A stretch of DNA of 64,000 nucleotides from JBCBSZ01 sp039185015 (GTDB taxonomy: Bacteria > Actinomycetota > Acidimicrobiia > Acidimicrobiales > Poriferisodalaceae), in NCBI GenBank assembly GCA_039185015.1, contig JBCDAU010000013.1, positions 1-64,000 of the forward strand, in the 5' to 3' direction. Shown piece by piece: positions 55,752 to 64,000 of this stretch (its first letter is position 1; every line of letters begins with the position of its first letter). Below the pieces are notes generated by a model. The model did no database searches, had not been told where the DNA came from, and worked only from the letters and a program-made list of their open reading frames with translations. A program made the translations under genes and the position numbers.

Positions 55752-57080
55752 TCAGATCAGGAAGCTCGAGATCACGTCCTGGAGCACCGCCTCGTCGAAG
55801 TCCTGCATCTGCAGCTCGACGAGGATCAGGACGTCCTCGGGGGTGTTGGTGGCGGAGATCACGATCGCCTCGGTGCCGCTGCCGCAGTCGTTGTAGCGGT
55901 TGAGGACCCCGTAGTAGGCGCCGTCGTTGTAGGGCTCGGCGTCGACGAAGGTGCACTCGCTGCTGGCGGCGGTCAGGCCGATCGCCGCCACGAGGTCGGG
56001 GCTCTCGGCCACGTCGATGGCAGTGATCTTGACGCCGTCGGCGGCCCAGCTGTTGTCGTAGCCGGCGACGTCGGGGGCGACGACGAGCACCCGGGCACCG
56101 TCTGCGTTGCTGGACCGCTGGTCGAACCAGGTACCGGGGACGGTCACGGTGATGTCGCTCAGGTCGTCGACGACCGCACGGGTGTCCACCGGCGTCGGCG
56201 CAGCATCGAGGGCCAGGAGCTCGGCCGCCAGGCCGGCGGCGTCGCCCGGGATCGCCGAGGCGGGCACCTCGCACACGTCGACGAGGTACTCCTCCATGAG
56301 GCCGGCGATCGTCTCGATGGTCTCCACCTCGTCTCGGAGCGCCGGATCCGCGGAGAGCGACTCGGCGTAGCCCACCGCAGCGGCGGCCCGGTCCAGCTCC
56401 CGAAAGGCGACGAGGAAGGCCTGCGGCGCCTCGGCGAGGGAGGCGTTCGGGGCGACCCGGATGGCGGCCTCGGTCCGGTCGATCACGGTCGAGAAGAAGC
56501 CTTCGACGGCTCGTGGACCGGCGTCGGCCGGGAGCTCGTTGCCGACGATGAACGCCTCGGCGACGGCGAGGCTCGCGCCGCAGAAGGCCGGGCTCGACAC
56601 CACGACCGCATCGGCGGACGAGGACTCCGTGGTGGCCGGCGGCTCCTCGCCACCGATCGGCTGCTCGGTGGTCGACGACTGGGTGGTCTCGGCCGGCACG
56701 GTCTCGGCGGCAGCGTCCACATCGTCGTCGAGCAGGTCGGCGATGCCGCCGCCGTTGAGGAGGCAGTCGGTGGTGATGCGGGTGACCGACTCGAGGACGG
56801 CCGGGTCAGGGGTGTCGGAGGCGAATGTGGCGAGCTCATCGAGGTCGTGCTCGGCGAACGCGCCGTCGGCGATGCACTCGGCGTCGTCACGGGGGATGCC
56901 CTCGGCGACGATCCCGTCGACGATGAAGCTCCGGATGCCCGCTTCGGAGGTGTCGCTGTCGCTGTCACCGCCGCAGGCGCCGAGCAGGACGGCGGTGGCG
57001 ACCGCGCCGCCGAGCAGCGTGCGGCGGACGCGTCGGGGGCGTCGGTTCGGGGTGGTGTCGGTGATGGGCTGCTCGGTCAT
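55752..57080 (-). CDS. Secreted lipoprotein of unknown function
   Basis: A 442-residue exported protein. A basic N-region (RRPRRVRRT) and hydrophobic stretch end in the lipobox LLGAC (Cys about 36), so it should be a lipid-anchored envelope protein. An N-terminal domain with cysteines (about 45-125) precedes a Thr/Ser/Glu-rich linker (about 125-160). A helical domain (about 160-290) and a C-terminal beta-rich domain (about 295-442) follow. I do not recognise a catalytic motif. Upstream lie three 11-bp spaced repeats resembling those near the SARP operon. It interrupts the normal gmk-rpoZ order. Confidence 0.8.
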   Translation of the reverse strand: MTEQPITDTTPNRRPRRVRRTLLGGAVATAVLLGACGGDSDSDTSEAGIRSFIVDGIVAEGIPRDDAECIADGAFAEHDLDELATFASDTPDPAVLESVTRITTDCLLNGGGIADLLDDDVDAAAETVPAETTQSSTTEQPIGGEEPPATTESSSADAVVVSSPAFCGASLAVAEAFIVGNELPADAGPRAVEGFFSTVIDRTEAAIRVAPNASLAEAPQAFLVAFRELDRAAAAVGYAESLSADPALRDEVETIETIAGLMEEYLVDVCEVPASAIPGDAAGLAAELLALDAAPTPVDTRAVVDDLSDITVTVPGTWFDQRSSNADGARVLVVAPDVAGYDNSWAADGVKITAIDVAESPDLVAAIGLTAASSECTFVDAEPYNDGAYYGVLNRYNDCGSGTEAIVISATNTPEDVLILVELQMQDFDEAVLQDVISSFLI

Positions 57081-57137
57081 GGTCCGCTCCGGTGTCGTGG
57101 GTGTCGGTTCCGTCGACGACCACGATGCGAAACGGAC

Positions 57138-57166
57138 CTTGAGCGGTCCTTGGAGAGAAGTTGGAG
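57138..57166 (-). promoter_or_regulatory. Triple 11-bp direct repeats upstream of the lipoprotein gene
   Basis: On the minus strand CTCCAA, CTCCAA and GCTCAA occur with exact 11-bp spacing (57166, 57155, 57144), ending 58 bases before the lipoprotein ATG. The pattern matches OmpR/SARP-type binding sites and shares TCCAA with the repeats at 40574-40590 and 41449-41481. Confidence 0.55.
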
Positions 57167-57194
57167 CGGCGATCCGACTGGGGGACCACCCGGG

Positions 57195-57336
57195 TCGGCG
57201 GCCTACCCGGGACGGTGCTCACGCCCGACGCGAACGCCGCGGAGGAACGACCGGACGATGTCGGTGGCCTACTCGGGCCGGTGCTCACGCCCGACGCGAA
57301 CGCCGCGGAGGAACGACCGGACGATGTCGGTGGCCC
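57195..57336. repeat. 66-bp tandem duplication at the gmk 3' end
   Basis: A 66-bp unit (22 codons) occurs twice, at 57195-57260 and 57261-57326, with three mismatches, and starts a third time at 57327-57336. The unit encodes the last residues of guanylate kinase including the TAG stop. The copy at 57195-57260 lies outside the gene as a non-coding echo. Confidence 0.9.
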
Positions 57337-57838
57337 GCTCGAGCTCGTCGTTGACCACGACGAGGTCGGCGAGGGCGATACCGACCTCCTCCTCGGCGTC
57401 GGCCTTGGCCAGACGCCGCTCGATCAGCTCGGGGTCGTCCCCGCGACCCCGAAGTCGGCGCTCCTGCTCCTCGCGAGTGGGCGGGCGCACGAAGATCACG
57501 ACGGCTTCGGGCAGGCGCTCGCAGACCTGTTGCGCGCCCTGGACGTCGATCTCGAGGATGACGTCGCCGTCGTCGCGAGCCTCCGGCATCGGGGTCCCAT
57601 AGAGGTTGTCGAAGACCTCGGCCCACTCCAGGAAGCCACCTTCGTCGATGTGGCGACGGAAGGCCGCCGCATCGACGAAGGTGTACCAATCCGGTGGTTC
57701 GTTGGGGCGGCGTGCTCGGGTCGTCCACGACCGGCTCAGCCGCAGGCGCTCGTCGCGCTGCAGGAGCCGCTGGACGATGGAGCCCTTGCCGGCGCCCGAG
57801 GGGCCGGCGATGACGAGGACGAGCCCGACGCCTGCCAC
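57269..57838 (-). CDS. gmk: Guanylate kinase
   Basis: A 189-residue kinase converting GMP to GDP. The P-loop GPSGAGKGS (about 12-20) is followed by SRSWTTRARRPNEPPDWYTFVD (about 35-56), then GTPMPEARDDGDVILEIDVQGAQQV (about 82-106) and the lid Arg cluster RRLRGRGDDPELIERRL. GTG 57838 is chosen, 10 bases after the mihF stop. The final 18 or so codons lie in the tandem duplication, whose outer copy carries the same stop, so the protein end is unaffected. Confidence 0.95.
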   Translation of the reverse strand: MAGVGLVLVIAGPSGAGKGSIVQRLLQRDERLRLSRSWTTRARRPNEPPDWYTFVDAAAFRRHIDEGGFLEWAEVFDNLYGTPMPEARDDGDVILEIDVQGAQQVCERLPEAVVIFVRPPTREEQERRLRGRGDDPELIERRLAKADAEEEVGIALADLVVVNDELERATDIVRSFLRGVRVGREHRPE

Positions 57839-57848
57839 CGCGGGGGTG

Positions 57849-58166
57849 CTACTCGGCGAAGGCGTCGAGCAACGCCTTGCGCTGGTTGTCACCCAGCCCG
57901 CGGAGTCGACGACCCTCGGCGATCCCGATCTCCTCCATCGTGCGCCGGGCGCGGACCTTGCCGACGCCGGGCAGCGACTCGAGAACGGCGAGCACCTTGG
58001 TCTTGCCGACCAGGTCGTCGGACTCGGCCTGACCGAGGACCTCGGAGAGGCTGAGCGAACCCATCTTGAGCTTCTCCTTGAGCTCGGCTCGGGCTCGACG
58101 GGCCTCGGCAGCCTTGGCGAGGGCGGCCTGGCGCTGCTCGGGGGTGAGCTGTGGTGGCGTGCTCAT
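57849..58166 (-). CDS. mihF: Actinobacterial integration host factor (mIHF)
   Basis: A 105-residue nucleoid-associated protein specific to actinobacteria. PPQLTPEQRQAALAKAAEARRARAELKEKLKMG is the N-terminal helix, and LESLPGVGKVRARRTMEEIGIAEGRRLRGLG (about 63-93) is the helix-two-turn-helix DNA-binding core. A GGAGG about seven bases before the ATG supports the start. It stands just before gmk as in mycobacteria and Streptomyces. Confidence 0.96.
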   Translation of the reverse strand: MSTPPQLTPEQRQAALAKAAEARRARAELKEKLKMGSLSLSEVLGQAESDDLVGKTKVLAVLESLPGVGKVRARRTMEEIGIAEGRRLRGLGDNQRKALLDAFAE

Positions 58167-58315
58167 GTCACGGACCTCCAGTGGTTCCGGTCGCGCCCGC
58201 TGTGTGATCAGACGGGCACGGTCTGTCTACGACGCTACCGAAGCTCAGGCCGTTGAGCAGGCATCTTCGACCACCGAACGTCCTGGCCGATCACCCACCG
58301 GTCTGAAGCTCCGAC

Positions 58316-58350
58316 CCGGGCGGAGACCCGGAGTCCCGCCCTCCGCCCGG
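58316..58350 (-). terminator. Hairpin between pyrF and mihF
   Basis: CCGGGCGGA and TCCGCCCGG are perfect 9-bp arms around a 17-base loop, about 60 bases past the pyrF stop in a 243-base gap. The rest of the gap shows no coding potential. It may end the car-pyr transcript before the mihF promoter. Confidence 0.45.
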
Positions 58351-58409
58351 TGTCCTCGCCCCTGACGGGCTGCGGCCCAGGCCGTGAGCTGCTGTTCTGC
58401 CGTCACAGC

Positions 58410-59132
58410 TCAAACGCTGGCCGTGGCCGCGGTCACGGCTCCGGCGATCTCGTCGTGGATGGCGGCGGCGGCCGCCGCCGGATCGTCGGCCTGGCGGATG
58501 GGCCGGCCGACGACCAGCAGGTCGGCGCCGGCGTTGATGGCATCGGTCGGTGTGGCCGCCCTGGCCTGGTCGTTCCGCTCCGATCCGGTCGGCCGGATGC
58601 CGGGCACCACCACCTCGAGCCGCGGGCCGTAGTTGCGGGCCTCGGCGGCGTCGTCGACCGCGCACACGATGCCGCCGGCACCCGCGGTCAGGGCGACCAT
58701 CACGCGCTTGGGAAGGATGTGCGGCGGCGCGCCGTCGTCGCTGGTCAGGACGGTCACGGCGAGCGCGGTGGGTGGCGGCAGGTCGGCGCGACGCGCACCG
58801 TCGGCCAGGCCTTCGACGCCGGCGGTGACCATGTCGACCCCGCCGAAGGCGTGGAGCGTCAGGTAGCTGGCCCCGAGCGAGCCGAGCACCCGGGCCGACT
58901 TCTCCACCGTGTTGGGGATGTCGTGGAGCTTCAGATCGAGGAAGACCTTGAACCCCATCTGGGCGAGCGTGCCGACCGCATCGGGGCCGACGGCGCTGTA
59001 CAGCTCGAGGCCGACCTTGGCCACCCCGACGTGGGGCTGGACCGCTCGGGCGAGGCGCTGGGCGACGACCAGATCGTCGACGTCGAGCGCGATCGCCAGT
59101 CGGTCCTTTACCGGTCGATCGTCGGCGAGCAT
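58410..59132 (-). CDS. pyrF: Orotidine-5'-phosphate decarboxylase
   Basis: A 240-residue TIM-barrel enzyme making UMP from OMP. The catalytic DLKLHDIPNTV motif (about 66-76, Asp-x-Lys-x-x-Asp) is intact, along with LAIALDVDD near the start and the late GADLLVVGRPI. Its ATG overlaps the pyrD stop by one base (TGATG). It is the last gene of carA-carB-pyrD-pyrF. Confidence 0.96.
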   Translation of the reverse strand: MLADDRPVKDRLAIALDVDDLVVAQRLARAVQPHVGVAKVGLELYSAVGPDAVGTLAQMGFKVFLDLKLHDIPNTVEKSARVLGSLGASYLTLHAFGGVDMVTAGVEGLADGARRADLPPPTALAVTVLTSDDGAPPHILPKRVMVALTAGAGGIVCAVDDAAEARNYGPRLEVVVPGIRPTGSERNDQARAATPTDAINAGADLLVVGRPIRQADDPAAAAAAIHDEIAGAVTAATASV

Positions 59133-60069
59133 CAGGCCTCTTCTCTGTCGTCGTGCACGGGACGGTGGACGGCGCCGATCACCTCGTGGATCGACCTCAC
59201 CCCGTGCCGCTCACACCAGGAAACCAGATCGTCGAGCACCGTCGTTGGCGCGTCGGGATCGGCGAAGGTGGCGGTCCCGACCTGGACGGCGCGGGCTCCG
59301 GCCATCAGGAGCTCGACGGCGTGCTCCGCCTTCGCCACACCGCCGACGCCGACGACCGGCAGGTCGGGATGCTCGGCGACGGTGTCGTGGATCGCCTGCA
59401 CCGCGACGGGGCGGATGGCCGGACCGGACAGCCCACCGCCGCCGGCGCCGAGCACAGGCCGCCGTCGCTCGGTGTCGATGACCATGCCCATCACCGTGTT
59501 GATGAGCGTGACCGCCTCGGCCCCGCCGGCGACGACGGCGTCGACGATGGGGCCCAGATCCGTGACGTTGGGCGACAGCTTCGCCCACCGGGGCAGTCCG
59601 CTGGTGGCCGTGGCCTCGATGACCTCGCGTGCGGCATCGGGATGGTGGGCGAACATCCGGCGTCGGTCCTCGATGTTCGGGCACGACACGTTGACCTCGA
59701 CGGCGACGATCCCGTCGACCCCGGCGAGCGCGCCGGCGGCCGTGGCGTAGTCGTCGACGGTGAACCCCCAGATCGAGGCCACCACCGTCACGCCCCGGTC
59801 GAGCAGCCCGGGCAGGTCGTCAGCCAGCCACGCCTCGACACCGGGGTTCTGGAGCCCGACGGCGTTGATCATCCCGGCATCCGTGGCGTGCGCCCGAGGG
59901 GCCGGGTTGCCGGCCCACGGCTCGGCCGACACCGACTTCACGACCATGGCCCCGAGCCGCGAGGCGTCGAGGTAGGCCGCCAGCTCGTCACCCGTGCCGG
60001 CCGTGCCCGCCGCGGTCATCAGCGGGTTGGCCAGCGCGACCGACCCGACCGAGGTGGTGAGGTCGACCG

Positions 60070-60073
<4 letters not shown>
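59132..60073 (-). CDS. pyrD: Dihydroorotate dehydrogenase, class 1B type
   Basis: A 313-residue flavoprotein that oxidises dihydroorotate to orotate. LANPLMTAAGTAGTG begins the barrel and VNVSCPNIEDRR (about 128-139) holds the catalytic Cys. KLSPNVTDL, GGGLSGPAIRPVAV and GVGGVAKAEHAVELLMAGARAVQVGTA complete the FMN site. The pattern fits class 1B (PyrDB), which normally works with the FeS-flavin subunit PyrK. No pyrK gene adjoins it. GTG 60073 overlaps the carB stop (GTGA). Confidence 0.93.
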
Positions 60074-63363
<3,290 letters not shown>

Positions 63364-64000
63364 CTAGGCGGTCCTCCCGTGCACGCTCTCGAGCAGTTCG
63401 ACGAAGTCCCCGAACAACGCCTGGGCGTCGTGGGGCCCCGGTGAGGCCTCCGGGTGGTGCTGCACCGCGAAGGCCGGCACGTCACGGCAGCTGATGCCGG
63501 CGACCGTGTGGTCGTTGAGGTTGACGTGGGTGACGTCGGCGCCGGGCACGGAGCCGTCGACCACGGCGAAGTTGTGGTTCTGGCTCGTGATGGCGACCGT
63601 GCCGGTGCGGTTGTCGCGCACCGGGTGGTTCGCTCCGTGGTGGCCGAACGGCAGCTTCGTGATCTCGCCGCCGAGGGCCAGGGCCAGGATCTGGTGGCCG
63701 AGGCAGATGCCGAAGATCGGTACCTCGCCGATGAGCTGGCGCACCGCCTCGGGAGCGCCCTCGACGGCCTCCGGATCTCCGGGGCCGTTCGACAGGAACA
63801 CGCCGTGGGGCTCCATGGCGAGCACGTCTGCGGCGGGCGTGTCGGCCGGGACGACCTCGACGGTCGCGAACTCGCCGAGCAGGTTGGCGATGTTGCGCTT
63901 CATCCCGAAGTCGTAGGCCACGACCCGCCAGGGCCCGTCGCCGACCGTGTACGGCTCGGGCGTGGTGACGGTGGCGACGAGATCGACGCCGTCGGTTCCC
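63364..64000 (-). CDS. carA: Carbamoyl-phosphate synthase small subunit (partial)
   Basis: The C-terminal 211 residues of the glutaminase subunit, open to the window edge. The class I glutamine amidotransferase triad is present: Cys in GICLGHQ, and His and Glu in QHHPEASPGP. VVAYDFGMKRNI is the start of this domain. The N-terminal domain and promoter lie beyond position 64000. The reading frame continues from the edge through 63921. Confidence 0.96.
   Translation of the reverse strand, partial: GTDGVDLVATVTTPEPYTVGDGPWRVVAYDFGMKRNIANLLGEFATVEVVPADTPAADVLAMEPHGVFLSNGPGDPEAVEGAPEAVRQLIGEVPIFGICLGHQILALALGGEITKLPFGHHGANHPVRDNRTGTVAITSQNHNFAVVDGSVPGADVTHVNLNDHTVAGISCRDVPAFAVQHHPEASPGPHDAQALFGDFVELLESVHGRTA

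Overview
The window is a high-GC actinobacterial chromosome segment. The 16S rRNA fragment at the left edge, the use of GTG starts, the actinobacterial nucleoid protein mIHF, an F420-dependent luciferase-like enzyme, a Ddn-type nitroreductase and a secreted protein ending in GYWLxxxDGGVFAFGDA repeats together suggest class Acidimicrobiia. That placement is inferred from reading, not from a database search. I see no insertion sequence, phage, integrase, tRNA gene or CRISPR array.

The minus strand carries a housekeeping backbone. Read from the right edge it is carA-carB-pyrD-pyrF, mihF-gmk, rpoZ-coaBC-metK-priA-def-fmt-rsmB, mogA, hisG, infC-rpmI-rplT-rRNA methylase-pheS-pheT, argC-argB-argD-argF-argR, argH-mpg, tyrS and 16S rRNA. 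From memory this is close to the order of the same genes in Mycobacterium tuberculosis (about Rv1383 to Rv1689, apart from hisG and the rRNA), so it looks like old conserved synteny. Many neighbours overlap by 1 to 4 bases (ATGA, GTGA, TGATG).

Accessory blocks interrupt the backbone. 2.9-6.4 kb: class A penicillin-binding protein and a methyltransferase. 9.4-17.9 kb: a MazF-like toxin fragment, a TetR repressor divergent from a drug-type ABC exporter, a nitroreductase, a large secreted RCC1/propeller protein, a methyltransferase and a diguanylate cyclase. 22.5-28.9 kb: an ECF sigma factor with a membrane partner, a RidA-like protein, an HD protein that is the C-terminal half of a CCA-adding enzyme, and small metabolic enzymes. 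35.2-46.8 kb: an AtuA-like protein, a giant SARP/BTAD ATPase regulator, a LuxD-like hydrolase, an MmpL exporter, a metallo-beta-lactamase-fold enzyme, a membrane protein and a PPOX-fold protein. 54.7-57.3 kb: an F420-type oxidoreductase and a lipoprotein lying between gmk and rpoZ, beside a 66-bp tandem duplication of the gmk 3' end.

The most interesting candidate system is the SARP region at 37-44.5 kb. The spacer between the regulator and its divergent operon (hydrolase, MmpL, MBL enzyme) carries TCCAAC-N5-TCCAAC, an 11-bp direct repeat of the kind SARP/OmpR-type domains bind. A second copy precedes mmpL and a related triple repeat precedes the lipoprotein at 57.1 kb. Other regulatory signals visible by eye are an ARG box before argC, twin operators between the TetR and ABC genes, and an AUA-start infC preceded by a hairpin-rich leader.
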